Positions 1-9,723 of a stretch of DNA of 64,000 nt are shown piece after piece. The translations under genes were made by a program, and so were the position numbers. The stretch is from positions 1-64,000 of the forward strand of contig CAZQFH010000006.1 in assembly GCA_964592595.1 (NCBI GenBank), read 5' to 3'. A model generated the notes under the pieces. It was not told where the DNA came from. It worked only from the letters and a program-made list of their open reading frames with translations, and did no database searches. Source of the DNA: UBA5536 sp964592595 (lineage in GTDB: Bacteria; Bacteroidota; Bacteroidia; Bacteroidales; F082). Each line of letters begins with the position of its first letter. Within the stretch, counting starts at the first letter, position 1.

Positions 1-296
1 CAAGCCTAATTTTTTATGCCTAATTTTGTTCCAAACCTTTTTAGACTGAACTCATAAATTGTATTTTTACATAAATATTTGAGCAAACCATCATGGAAAA
101 TCAGGCACTGTTCGATTTTGGGAATCACGCTTTGCCTGTGCTTAAGGCGTTCGATGATGCTGATTAGTTTTTCAAATCAAAGGTCGAAAAACATTCATTT
201 TGGCTGCTCATTTCAAAGAAATCTCAGGATTTGTGCTTTCGCCGGATTCGTTTTAAATCGTAATTTTGTCCACTTTAATTAAAGCTGCTTAACTGA
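1..296. other. Left-edge region without a supported gene
   Basis: I see no convincing coding region here. One open frame of 67 codons (79-282, plus) exists, but its translation has no recognisable domain and looks like chance coding. Two matches to the Bacteroidota -7 box TAnnTTTG occur, at about 21-28 and at 261-268. The second lies about 30 bases before the BatA-domain gene and may drive it, although no good TTG sits at the usual distance upstream. Confidence 0.5.
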
Positions 297-2351
297 ATGG
301 AATTCTTGAATCCCATAATGCTGTATGGATTATTTGCGCTGGCAATCCCGGTGATTGTGCACCTGTTCAACTTCAGGAAGCATAAATTGGTCTATTACAG
401 TGATGTAAGCCTGCTCGAAAACCTCAAGCAACAGACATCCAGAACCAGCAAGCTTCGTCAGCTCATCATTTTGATTTTACGTATGCTGGCTATCACAGCA
501 ATAGTTTTGGCATTTGCCCGCCCGGTTTTTACGGATAATGCACAACTGGATGCTTTAAACCGCGAAATGAGCCTGATTTACATTGATAATTCAAGGAGTA
601 TGCAGCTGGCGGGTGAGCGTGGAAGCCTGATTGATGACGCCCGAAATACTGCTCTTTCGCTGGTTAGAAATTTAGGGCCTGATCATCGTTTTATGTTGCT
701 TACAAATGCTTTCGATCCTGCGCACGAACGTGAAATGACGCGTGACGAAATAATTGAGCAACTGCAATTTATTACCGTCGGAAGCGCTGCCATAAAGATG
801 CAGGATATACTTTTGAGAGCCGATTATCTTGCTCAGCAAAATCAATATGATCAGCTCGATTTATATGTTTTTTCTGATTTTCAGCAAAGTGCTTTCAATG
901 ATTTGAAAACGCAGGCTTCAGATCGGATCAAGCTCATACTGCTACCATTCAGAGCTGCCCGTCAAAACAATGTTTTCATTGATAGTGTTTGGTTAACCAA
1001 TCCTGTGGTGCAGTCAGGTATTCCTGTGGAGCTTAATGTAATAATAAGTAATCAAAGTGCTGACCAGCTCAGGAGTTTGGCCTTAAGACTGGAAACTTCA
1101 GAAAAGGTACTTGCAATTACAAATAGCGACATTGATCCACAGCAAGATAAGCTTTTGAAGCTATCGTTTGTACCCCAGAGATTTGGATACTTGAATGCTC
1201 AACTATCAATAGAAGATTTTCCGGTTGTTTTTGATGATACTTATTTTATCAGCCTTGAAATTGCCCCGCAAATTAAAGTGCTCGAAATTTTCAAACAAGC
1301 GCCTGACCCGTCAATTGAATTGCTGTTTTCGGATGACAGTTTGTTTGCCTTAACAAGCACATCAATGTTTCGAGCTGATATTCAAAAGTTTGCAGATTAC
1401 CAACTAATTATTGCGCCATTGGAAGACGCGATGAGCGAAGGTTTACGCGCTGGCCTTTTAGATTGGGTCGAAACCGGAGGGGCTTTGCTTTTGCATCCCG
1501 AAATGGAAGGAAATATACTTGCTTCAAGTATTGATAAGCGCCTGCATTTGGTTGTGCAGCCTCTGGCAGATACTTCAGCTACAAGGATAAATAGTATTTT
1601 GCAGGAGCATCCGTTTTTTGATGAGATGTTTAGTAAAATACCAGAAAATGCTGATTTTCCAAAGGTTAACATTCATTACGGCTTAATGCCGGGCAGTGGA
1701 AACACAACATTGGTTAGCTTACTGAATGGTAATCCTTTTTTAACACACAGCACCATTGGACAGGGAAGTGTGTTTCATTTGGCCGTGCCGCTAAATAAAT
1801 CGGCTTCAGAATTTACTGAAAGTTCTCTTTTCCCACCTTTGCTGATTAGGATGGCTTTTTATGGAATATCTCAGTCAAGGCTGAGCTATGTTTTAGGTGA
1901 TGACAGGCAACTTGCAGTAAAGGCAAGCCTTCCGGGAGATGAAGTATTGCGGGTTAAATCGTTAAATGATGATTTTGAAATGATCCCGGGAATAAGTCGC
2001 AGGCAACAACAGTTGCTTTTAAGTTTTGAAGAGCCACTTCCTGAGTCCGGATTTTATGCTGTAAATCATCAGGACAGCGTTTTGACTGTAATGGCTTGGA
2101 ATGAAAGCAGAAAAGAGTCTCAGATGAAATTTTATGAGGTAGAAGAGGCAGCCTCGTTATTTGAGCAGCATGGCTATGCTGTTGCTGAAAAATTGGAAGA
2201 TACAGATTCAAAAGCGATTGATAAAATTACTTCAGCCAAGGGCAAAGATCAGTGGTGGTGGTTTGTACTGATGGCGCTTTTATTTTTATTTGCAGAAGCC
2301 TTTGTAATCAGGATGTGGAAATCGAAAAGTAAATCAGGAATAAAGAATTAA
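297..2351 (+). CDS. BatA-domain membrane protein with VWA-like domain
   Basis: The protein has 684 residues. It begins with the double-transmembrane BatA N-terminus (hydrophobic segments at about 5-23 and 57-77, separated by a basic stretch). A von Willebrand factor A-like region follows from about residue 88, where a DNSRS sequence fits the DxSxS metal-ion site. A long extracytoplasmic region comes next, and a last membrane segment lies near 652-675 before a basic tail. Such proteins are common in Bacteroidota and are related to the Bat aerotolerance proteins, but their exact role is not settled. The gene sits 22 bases upstream of the topoisomerase gene in the same direction and may be co-transcribed with it. 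The family call is firm; the function is not known. Confidence 0.85.
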   Translation: MEFLNPIMLYGLFALAIPVIVHLFNFRKHKLVYYSDVSLLENLKQQTSRTSKLRQLIILILRMLAITAIVLAFARPVFTDNAQLDALNREMSLIYIDNSRSMQLAGERGSLIDDARNTALSLVRNLGPDHRFMLLTNAFDPAHEREMTRDEIIEQLQFITVGSAAIKMQDILLRADYLAQQNQYDQLDLYVFSDFQQSAFNDLKTQASDRIKLILLPFRAARQNNVFIDSVWLTNPVVQSGIPVELNVIISNQSADQLRSLALRLETSEKVLAITNSDIDPQQDKLLKLSFVPQRFGYLNAQLSIEDFPVVFDDTYFISLEIAPQIKVLEIFKQAPDPSIELLFSDDSLFALTSTSMFRADIQKFADYQLIIAPLEDAMSEGLRAGLLDWVETGGALLLHPEMEGNILASSIDKRLHLVVQPLADTSATRINSILQEHPFFDEMFSKIPENADFPKVNIHYGLMPGSGNTTLVSLLNGNPFLTHSTIGQGSVFHLAVPLNKSASEFTESSLFPPLLIRMAFYGISQSRLSYVLGDDRQLAVKASLPGDEVLRVKSLNDDFEMIPGISRRQQQLLLSFEEPLPESGFYAVNHQDSVLTVMAWNESRKESQMKFYEVEEAASLFEQHGYAVAEKLEDTDSKAIDKITSAKGKDQWWWFVLMALLFLFAEAFVIRMWKSKSKSGIKN

Positions 2352-2373
2352 ACCTAAGAAAGTTTAAACAGGA

Positions 2374-5127
2374 ATGAGCGAATACGAAGATATGAATTCG
2401 GAGCAAAATGAGGAGAGGGCTGAAAAACCTACCGAAACCCATCGTACGATTCAGCTTTCGGGCATGTACGAAAACTGGTTTTTGGATTACGCCTCATATG
2501 TAATCCTTGAGCGTGCTGTTCCGGAAATTAACGACGGATTGAAACCCGTGCAACGCAGGATATTTCATTCATTGAAAAATCTCGATGACGGTCGTTTTAA
2601 TAAAGTTGCCAATATCATTGGGCATACCATGCAATATCATCCTCATGGCGATGCCTCGATAGGTGATGCGCTGGTGCAATTGGGACAAAAGGAACTGGTA
2701 GTCGAAACGCAAGGAAACTGGGGTAATGTCTTAACAGGCGATAGTGCTGCGGCTCCGCGTTATATTGAGGCACGGCTTTCGAAATTTGCACATGATGTAG
2801 TATTTAATCCCAAAACAACAGCATGGAAATTATCTTATGATGGTCGCAACAAAGAGCCTGTAGCCCTTCCCATGAAATTTCCTTTGTTGCTGGCACAGGG
2901 AGTAGAAGGTATCGCCGTTGGTTTGGCCTCAAAAATACTTCCACATAATTTCATTGAGTTAATTGATGCTTCTATTAAATGCCTTAATAATGAACCCTTT
3001 GAGTTGTTTCCTGACTTTTTTACGGGCGGCCTGGCAGATTGTTCAAAATACAATGAAGGACTCAGAGGTGGAAGGGTAAGGGTGCGTGCTAAAATTGGTC
3101 AGCAGGACAAAAAAACATTGGTAATCACCGAAATACCTTTTGGCACAACAACTACTTCACTCATCGATTCAGTAATTGCTGCCAACGACAAAGGCAAAAT
3201 TAAAATCAGAAAAATTGACGATAACACAGCCGAAAAAGTAGAGATTGTAATTCATCTTGCACCCGGTATTTCTCCCGATCAAACCATTGATGCACTTTAT
3301 GCTTTCACCAATTGTGAGTTTTCAATTTCCCCTAACTCCTGCGTAATCGCTGATGGCAAACCCGCTTTTTTGAGTGTCCATAAAATACTGGAGCACAACA
3401 CCAAAAAAACTTTGGAGCTGCTGCGTCAGGAACTTTTGATACGCATGGATGAACTGGAGAAAGAGTGGCACCATTCTTCGCTTGAAAAAATATTTATCGA
3501 AAACAGAATTTACCACGACATCGAACAATGCGAAAGCTGGGAAGAAGTGATAATAGCAATTGATAATGGTTTAAAACCTTTTACCAAACACCTTAATAAG
3601 CCTGTTACCGAAGATGACATTACCCGCCTGACCGAAATTAAAATTAAACGCATCTCCAAATACAACTCCTTTAAGGCTGATGAGCATATTCAATCGCTGG
3701 AAACAGAAATGGAGGAAGTGCAAAATCATCTTAAACACATTGTAGATTACACGATTAACTTTTTCAGACAAATTAAAAAGAAACACGGAACCGGGCGCGA
3801 ACGCAAAACTGAGCTTCGAAATTTCGATACTATTGAAGCAGCAGCTGTGGCTGCAAATAACGAAAAATTGTACGTCAATCGTGTGGATGGTTTTGCGGGA
3901 ACCTCGCTCAAAAAAGACGAATTTGTTTGCGATTGCAGCGATCTGGATGATATGATCGTATTTCGCGAAAATGGTTTATTCCTCGTTACTAAGGTAAATA
4001 GCAAAGCTTTCGTGGGCGAGCATATTATTCATATTGATATCTTTAGAAAAAACGACGATCGTACAATTTATAATATGGTTTACCGCGACGGACATAAAGG
4101 CCCGTGGCTGGTTAAACGATTTGCTGTTTTGGGCGTTACCAGAGATAAAGAATACGATTTAACTGCTGGAAAACCGGATTCGAAGGTTTATTATTTTTCG
4201 GCTAATCCCAACGGAGAAGCTGAAACTATCAAGGTTTTATTACGCCCTAAACCTAAGTTGAAGAAAACATCATTTGAGTTTAGTTTTGCTGATTTGGCTA
4301 TCAAAAACAGAAATGCAAAAGGAAATATTCTATCTAAACATGCTGTAAAACAAATCAATAAACGTGATGGTGGTATATCAACTCTTGGGGCAAGAGATAT
4401 TTGGTATGATGAAATTGTAAAGCGTTTAAATACCGAAGAACGTGGGCAATATGTCGGGGCTTTTCAAGCTGACGATAAGCTTTTGCATGTTTTTGCCAGT
4501 GGTGAGTATAAGCTGAGTGGCTACGATTTGAGTACGCATTTTGATGAAGACCTGATGCTGTTGCAAAAATTTGATCCAGAGGCTGTGTTTTCGGTAATTT
4601 ACCTCGAAGGTGAAACACAGTTGTTTTACCTGAAGCGTTTTCAAATAGATGAAGATACAGCTCTTAACAAACGTATTAATTTCATTGGCGAACACCCTCA
4701 TGCAGTCTTAAAACATTGGCTTACAGATGTGTATCCTATGCTCTCGCTTGATTTTGAAACAAATACTAAAGGCCAGAAACCAGAGGATGAACAAGTAAAT
4801 GTAGCAGAGTTTATCGCTGTAAAAAGTGTAAAAGCTAAAGGTAAGCGGCTGTCAAATAAGGAAATACAAAAGATTCAGTTATTAGCACCCATGAATCCCA
4901 AACCAGAAGAAGAACAGCAATCTTCTGATGATTCCACACCGGATGAGCCTGATTCCGAACCATTTACTTTGGATTTGATTGAAAATGATGATCAAACTTT
5001 GACAGATGAATCAGATCTTGAAGACAAAAGTGATGAACAAATAGCCCCCGAGAAGAATGACGATGCTAAAACGGATGCTAAAAGCAAAAAAAATGAACCG
5101 CCTTCACAAATGGAGCTCGAGTTTTGA
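2374..5127 (+). CDS. parC: DNA topoisomerase IV (ParC/GyrA-type) subunit A
   Basis: The 917-residue protein is the DNA-cleaving subunit of a type IIA topoisomerase, which breaks and reseals both strands to unlink or relax chromosomes. The N-terminus holds the conserved GLKPVQRRI stretch (about 55-63) and the helix motif HPHGDAS (89-95). The catalytic tyrosine is Y130 in an APRYIEAR context. A coiled-coil tower follows, then the beta-pinwheel C-terminal domain. Residues from about 840 on form a very acidic, low-complexity tail that ends in a short basic stretch. The partner ATPase subunit (ParE) is not in the window. ParC is preferred over GyrA because no clear GyrA box is seen in the C-terminal domain, but this separation is only moderately certain. 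Confidence 0.88.
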   Translation: MSEYEDMNSEQNEERAEKPTETHRTIQLSGMYENWFLDYASYVILERAVPEINDGLKPVQRRIFHSLKNLDDGRFNKVANIIGHTMQYHPHGDASIGDALVQLGQKELVVETQGNWGNVLTGDSAAAPRYIEARLSKFAHDVVFNPKTTAWKLSYDGRNKEPVALPMKFPLLLAQGVEGIAVGLASKILPHNFIELIDASIKCLNNEPFELFPDFFTGGLADCSKYNEGLRGGRVRVRAKIGQQDKKTLVITEIPFGTTTTSLIDSVIAANDKGKIKIRKIDDNTAEKVEIVIHLAPGISPDQTIDALYAFTNCEFSISPNSCVIADGKPAFLSVHKILEHNTKKTLELLRQELLIRMDELEKEWHHSSLEKIFIENRIYHDIEQCESWEEVIIAIDNGLKPFTKHLNKPVTEDDITRLTEIKIKRISKYNSFKADEHIQSLETEMEEVQNHLKHIVDYTINFFRQIKKKHGTGRERKTELRNFDTIEAAAVAANNEKLYVNRVDGFAGTSLKKDEFVCDCSDLDDMIVFRENGLFLVTKVNSKAFVGEHIIHIDIFRKNDDRTIYNMVYRDGHKGPWLVKRFAVLGVTRDKEYDLTAGKPDSKVYYFSANPNGEAETIKVLLRPKPKLKKTSFEFSFADLAIKNRNAKGNILSKHAVKQINKRDGGISTLGARDIWYDEIVKRLNTEERGQYVGAFQADDKLLHVFASGEYKLSGYDLSTHFDEDLMLLQKFDPEAVFSVIYLEGETQLFYLKRFQIDEDTALNKRINFIGEHPHAVLKHWLTDVYPMLSLDFETNTKGQKPEDEQVNVAEFIAVKSVKAKGKRLSNKEIQKIQLLAPMNPKPEEEQQSSDDSTPDEPDSEPFTLDLIENDDQTLTDESDLEDKSDEQIAPEKNDDAKTDAKSKKNEPPSQMELEF

Positions 5128-5198
5128 TGAAGCGTGTTTTTGAGCTTTTATAATTGTAAAGACTATGTCGTAAACACTTTTTTACGCGGCTATTTAGA

Positions 5199-5229
5199 TT
5201 GATTCCATGCCGCTAAACGGATAATTTTG
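5199..5229 (+). promoter_or_regulatory. Candidate Bacteroidota promoter of the flavodiiron gene
   Basis: TTG at 5199-5201 is followed after 20 bases by TAATTTTG at 5222-5229. This matches the known sigma-ABfr-type consensus of Bacteroidota (TTG near -33, TAnnTTTG near -7). The box lies 23 bases before the start codon. Confidence 0.6.
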
Positions 5230-5252
5230 CACGAAATATTGCTATTTAAAAT

Positions 5253-6476
5253 ATGCTTATCATGATAAAAGAACCGCAGATTCTGGATGTTAATCAAGAT
5301 GTAAAATGGATTGGCGTGCTCGATCACGATATTGTAACTTTTGATGTGGTGATGGAGACCAAATACGGAACAACGTACAATTCTTATTTCATCGATGCAG
5401 ATAAAAAAGCCGTGGTAGAAACGGTTAAAGAAAAGTTTTGGCCGGAATATGAAGCAAAACTTCGCGCTTTGACTGATCCTTCAGAGATTCAATTCATCAT
5501 CATGAATCATACCGAACCCGATCATTCGGGATGCGTGGGCAAGTTGTTGGAAATTGCACCTGATGCTGTGGTTGTGGCCACTGGAACGGCGATTCGTTAT
5601 TTACAGGATTTGGTTGCAGTGCCTTTTAAAAGTTTACAGGTAAAGGATGGTATGGAACTCGATCTTGGTAATAAAACGATGAAATTTATCGGAGCTTCAA
5701 ATTTGCATTGGCCTGATAGCATGTATAGTTACCTAACAGAGGATCAGATTTTGTTTACTTGCGATTCATTTGGCGCTCACTATGCTGACGTTCGTATGTA
5801 CGATGATGAAGTGGGCAACTGGGATGATGCCTTCAAGTATTATTTTGATGTCATCCTGAAGCCTTTTAGTAAGTTTATGCTCAAAGCAATAGAAAAGATC
5901 AGACCGCTGCCAATCACTACAATTTGCACTGGTCATGGCCCTATTTTGCGTTCTAATTGGAAACGCTATGTTGACCTTTCTGAGCGCTATGCCCAGGAAG
6001 CATTGGAGTTTCCACAAAAAAAGCGGGTTTATATTCCTTATGTTTCGGCCTATCATAAAACTGCCCAGATAGCCCAAGCAATTGGCAAAGGAATAGCTGA
6101 GGTGGATGGCTTGGAAGCCGTTGTAATGGATATTGAACATACACCTTTGGGCGATATCGATATGCAAGTTTCAATGGCAAGTGGTTTGATAGTTGGCTGT
6201 CCTACCATCAATCAGAATATTTTGTTGCCAATTTACAGGCTATTTGCTGTGGTGAGTCCGTTACGCGACAAAGGTAAACTTGCAGGCGGGTTTGGTTCTT
6301 ACGGCTGGAGCGGCGAAGGCATGAAGATCATACGTACCAATCTCGAAAATCTAAAACTCAAATATACCGAAACTGATCTATTTGTGAAATTTAGCCCAAA
6401 AGATGACGATTTAAAAAGAGCTGAACAATATGGCAAACGCTTTGGTGAAATGTTGCTCGAAAAAGTAACAATTTAG
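5253..6476 (+). CDS. fprA: FprA-family A-type flavoprotein (flavodiiron protein)
   Basis: This cytoplasmic enzyme reduces oxygen to water or nitric oxide to nitrous oxide, protecting against these molecules. The N-terminal metallo-beta-lactamase-fold half (about 30-250) keeps the full di-iron ligand set: H86, E88 and D90 in an HTEPDHSG motif, H152, D171 and H228. The C-terminal flavodoxin domain (about 255-400) binds FMN. The 407-residue length is standard for the two-domain form without a rubredoxin tail. Two in-frame ATG codons (5253 and 5262) are possible starts. The gene has its own promoter and stands apart from its neighbours. Whether oxygen or NO is the preferred substrate cannot be read from the sequence. 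Confidence 0.93.
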   Translation: MLIMIKEPQILDVNQDVKWIGVLDHDIVTFDVVMETKYGTTYNSYFIDADKKAVVETVKEKFWPEYEAKLRALTDPSEIQFIIMNHTEPDHSGCVGKLLEIAPDAVVVATGTAIRYLQDLVAVPFKSLQVKDGMELDLGNKTMKFIGASNLHWPDSMYSYLTEDQILFTCDSFGAHYADVRMYDDEVGNWDDAFKYYFDVILKPFSKFMLKAIEKIRPLPITTICTGHGPILRSNWKRYVDLSERYAQEALEFPQKKRVYIPYVSAYHKTAQIAQAIGKGIAEVDGLEAVVMDIEHTPLGDIDMQVSMASGLIVGCPTINQNILLPIYRLFAVVSPLRDKGKLAGGFGSYGWSGEGMKIIRTNLENLKLKYTETDLFVKFSPKDDDLKRAEQYGKRFGEMLLEKVTI

Positions 6477-6539
6477 CTCAAATTTCGTTTACGGTACAAC
6501 ATTTTATTACGATGCACTGTTTAACAAATAAAAACTAAA

Positions 6540-7376
6540 GTGAAGCGCTGGTATAAAGCACTTTTCGTTTTGGCATTTTTATCCTTGATAGCCTCCTGCA
6601 GCCCTCAGCGTAAGCTTGCCAAAACTTATGTTGAGCAAAGCCCTGATTGGGGGATACTTGTGCTATTTCCGGAACAGGTATTTAAAATAAACGACCGCTA
6701 CGATCGTAATGAGCGCGGACTCTCCCTGCTCTCTGAATCTGATCAACAAGATAGTCTCATAAATCAAACGCTGTTTTTGAAACAGTTGAACGATAGTGTA
6801 TTGCTTAAAATATTTAAACAGGAATACTGGGATGCATTATCGAAGTATGATGTAGCACTATTTGCTGAGGCGGATTTTAATCGTTTTTATGAACGTGATA
6901 GCCTGAGCTGGATTGCCAATATGGCCCAAATAGAATTGCAGGAGTTTATTACTGATTATGAGGATGAGGATAATTTTTTTGGGATGCGGTATTCCCATAC
7001 TGTTACTTTAAATGGTGTTAATCTTGCGGTTTGGCTCGAGCTGAATGCTGTGAATAGGGAAGCAGAACAAAACCAGGTATATTTTACAGATCAAAATATT
7101 TATGACTATCACGAAGGTCAGTTTTTCTATGATTTTGCTACAGGAGGTGTTAATTATTCTTACAATGTGGATACCTTAAAAGTAAATGATCTGATGGAAT
7201 TTGTGGGTTTTATGGGACGATTGTCAGCTGCTTACACCTACGATCAGATTTTGAATAACTTGCTTCAGTCAACAACAGAAACTGAAGCCGATCAAATAAT
7301 CCATTTTAGGTACGATCCTTATGTGAAGCGCCTGTTCCAAACTGATTTTGATCGTTTTATAGAACTAAAGGATTAA
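6540..7376 (+). CDS. Conserved lipoprotein of unknown function
   Basis: The 278-residue product starts at GTG 6540. Its N-terminus is a typical lipoprotein signal: a basic start, a hydrophobic run and an LIASC lipobox with the acylated cysteine near residue 20. The mature part has mixed alpha/beta character, is rich in Asp, Tyr and Phe, and shows no catalytic motif that I recognise. It is probably held in the outer or inner membrane facing the periplasm. A hairpin terminator follows, so it seems to be a single-gene unit. Confidence 0.75.
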   Translation: MKRWYKALFVLAFLSLIASCSPQRKLAKTYVEQSPDWGILVLFPEQVFKINDRYDRNERGLSLLSESDQQDSLINQTLFLKQLNDSVLLKIFKQEYWDALSKYDVALFAEADFNRFYERDSLSWIANMAQIELQEFITDYEDEDNFFGMRYSHTVTLNGVNLAVWLELNAVNREAEQNQVYFTDQNIYDYHEGQFFYDFATGGVNYSYNVDTLKVNDLMEFVGFMGRLSAAYTYDQILNNLLQSTTETEADQIIHFRYDPYVKRLFQTDFDRFIELKD

Positions 7377-7391
7377 AAGCGATTGATAAGC

Positions 7392-7440
7392 TGGTTCAAG
7401 TTCTTTAGCTAAAATGTTTTTACTTGAACCAAATTTTTTG
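7392..7440 (+). terminator. Hairpin terminator after the lipoprotein gene
   Basis: GGTTCAAGT (7393-7401) and ACTTGAACC (7422-7430) form a perfect 9-bp stem with a 20-base loop, followed by AAATTTTTT. It fits an intrinsic terminator, though the loop is long and a few A bases precede the T run. Confidence 0.55.
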
Positions 7441-7539
7441 AATGATTTATAAACCTTAACAGCTTAGGAAAGACTTTTTAAGTCATAGTGCCTTACCAAA
7501 TTAAATTGTTTAATTTTGTGGTATGCAATAAGCCTAAAA

Positions 7540-9702
7540 GTGAAAATCTTACATAAAATCAAGACTGTTATTATTCTTTTAGGGTTTACTTTCTTAATCC
7601 CTGCAAGTGTTCATGCACAGCATGATGAACAGCAGGTTTTCATCCAAAAAATCAAAAATGCTCCGGTTGATTCTTTAAAAGATCTAATAAGCAGGGCAGA
7701 GACCATCGTTTACCGAAATCCAATACAAGGCAAACAACTCATTGATCATTTGATTAACAGGTCTGATGAGTTGGGTGATTTTGGAAATTATGCATATGCC
7801 ATGGCAGTTAAAGGAATTTATTATTTTCTTGTCGCCGACAAAGATTCTTGTTTTCTAGCTTTTAGAGCATCCATGAGCCATATGAGTGAGATAAAGGAAA
7901 ATGAGCTCAAATTTATGATCATAAATCTTTTTGCTCGTGTTAATTCTCAGTATCAGCAATATGACACAGCTGCCAGCTATCTTGAAAAAGTCAAGAAACT
8001 GGCCGATCTTATAGCTAAACCGAAGTTTTATGCCGCCTACTATAATAATATGGGTATTCTGGCAGGTGACTTAGGAAAAATGTATGAGAGTTTCGGTCAT
8101 TATATGCAAGCTTTGCAGTATTTTGCTGAAATCGACGACAAAAGAAACATGGCTGTACTCAATAATAACATTGGGCGAATTAATCAAAAGTTAGGTGATC
8201 ACGAAACGGCAATTGAATATTTTTTAGACGCCATGGCTATAAACAGAATTTATGGCGATGTATATGATTTAGGAATGAATCACGGCAATATTGGCATAAG
8301 TTACAAAGCATTGGAAAAATATGATAAGGCAATTGAAGCATATACTACCTCTTATTCCATTGCTAAGGAAAATGGATTTAAAATGGAAATGGCAAGGGCA
8401 CTTTTGAATACTGCTGATATTTATATGTTGATGGGCGATACTTCATCCGCTGAAGAAAATTTCCTTAAATCTCTTGAGATCTGCGAGAAGGAAAACATCA
8501 AATACGGACTTATTCTGAATAACATTAGCCTTGCTTCACTTTATCTCGAAAATCAATCCATCGATAAATCTTTGGCTTATATCAATGAGGCTGAATTGAA
8601 TGCAAAGGAGTTTCAGGAGTTTGAATTGCTGAAAAATGCCTACGAGGTAAAAGTGAAAGTGCTTAAAAATAAATCAGATTATAAAGAAGCTTTGTTTTAT
8701 CATGAAAGATTCCTGGCTTTAAAAGATAGCTTGACTGAGCTGGCGAACAGTCAGCAACTGATGGATATAAAGACTAAATATGAGGCAGAGAAAAAATCGT
8801 TGGAAAATAAACAATTACGCGTTGAAAATGAGAATATTAATCAGATCGTTTATTGGCGCACCTTGTTTTTGGTTGTACTTGCTGTACTACTAATTATTTT
8901 AGCGGTTTTTATTTTTAATATTCGTAGAAGCCGCAAAAAACTGGAAAAGTTTAATGCTGAACTTCAAGCCCTAAATAGCACAATTACTCAACAAAATGAG
9001 GCCCTGCAAACTTCCAATGCGGCTAAGGACAAACTTCTTTCAGTTATAGGACACGATTTACGTTCGCCTTTTAATAGCATGTTGGGTTTGTTACAGATGA
9101 TGACTACCGATTTTGAAACATTTGAACCCGAAGAACAAAAAGAAATTTTGCAAACCTTATTCAAGCAAGCTGGCGACACCTACCAGACTGTTGAGAATAT
9201 TTTGCAATGGGCTTTGAATCAGGGGGGTAAAATTAAATGCAAACCATTCAGACTGAATCTTTTGGATTTAGCTTTGCAAGAAATAAATTTTCTTAAAAAT
9301 CGGGCAGAAGTCAAAGAAATAATGCTAAAAAATCACATAGATTCGGATGCTTTTATATTGGCAGATAAAGAATTGATGTTAATCATATTACGTAACCTGA
9401 TTAATAACGCAATCAAATTTAGCAGCGCCGGGCAAGAAATAATTATTAAAAATCGCAAACAGGACAATTGGCAAATTATTGAGATTACAGATCAGGGACT
9501 TGGAATGCAGGCACATCAAGTTAAAGCGATTTTATCAGGACAACATCTGGAATCGACTAAAGGAACAAGCAATGAAGGCGGCACTGGCCTTGGTTTGCAA
9601 CTGGTAAAAGAATTTATCCGCATGCAAAAAGGAATTTTTGAAGTGGAAAGTGAACCCGAGAAAGGAAGTACATTCAGGGTTTGGATGATGGCAGCCGAAT
9701 AA
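7540..9702 (+). CDS. TPR-containing sensor histidine kinase
   Basis: About 720 residues from the GTG at 7540. This start gives a clean signal peptide ending in an HAQ site; the open frame itself extends upstream to a TTG at 7516. The exported part is a run of TPR repeats (about 80-400). A coiled coil follows, then one membrane helix (about 440-460), a second coiled coil, and a HisKA domain with the phospho-accepting His in a GHDLRSP motif near residue 505. The HATPase domain comes last, with N-box (LINNAIKFS), G1 (DQGLGM) and G2 (GGTGLGLQL) motifs. No response regulator lies next to it, so it is an orphan kinase. It is similar in layout to the kinase at 56678-58822. Confidence 0.88.
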   Translation: MKILHKIKTVIILLGFTFLIPASVHAQHDEQQVFIQKIKNAPVDSLKDLISRAETIVYRNPIQGKQLIDHLINRSDELGDFGNYAYAMAVKGIYYFLVADKDSCFLAFRASMSHMSEIKENELKFMIINLFARVNSQYQQYDTAASYLEKVKKLADLIAKPKFYAAYYNNMGILAGDLGKMYESFGHYMQALQYFAEIDDKRNMAVLNNNIGRINQKLGDHETAIEYFLDAMAINRIYGDVYDLGMNHGNIGISYKALEKYDKAIEAYTTSYSIAKENGFKMEMARALLNTADIYMLMGDTSSAEENFLKSLEICEKENIKYGLILNNISLASLYLENQSIDKSLAYINEAELNAKEFQEFELLKNAYEVKVKVLKNKSDYKEALFYHERFLALKDSLTELANSQQLMDIKTKYEAEKKSLENKQLRVENENINQIVYWRTLFLVVLAVLLIILAVFIFNIRRSRKKLEKFNAELQALNSTITQQNEALQTSNAAKDKLLSVIGHDLRSPFNSMLGLLQMMTTDFETFEPEEQKEILQTLFKQAGDTYQTVENILQWALNQGGKIKCKPFRLNLLDLALQEINFLKNRAEVKEIMLKNHIDSDAFILADKELMLIILRNLINNAIKFSSAGQEIIIKNRKQDNWQIIEITDQGLGMQAHQVKAILSGQHLESTKGTSNEGGTGLGLQLVKEFIRMQKGIFEVESEPEKGSTFRVWMMAAE

Positions 9703-9723
9703 TTATTCAGTAGCAAGTGAAGC

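Noticed and set aside
79..282. 67-codon open frame at the left edge
   Set aside because: Short, odd composition, no domain or signal; chance frame is more likely.
5766..6167. 133-codon minus-strand frame inside the flavodiiron gene
   Set aside because: Antisense to a conserved coding region; no domain.
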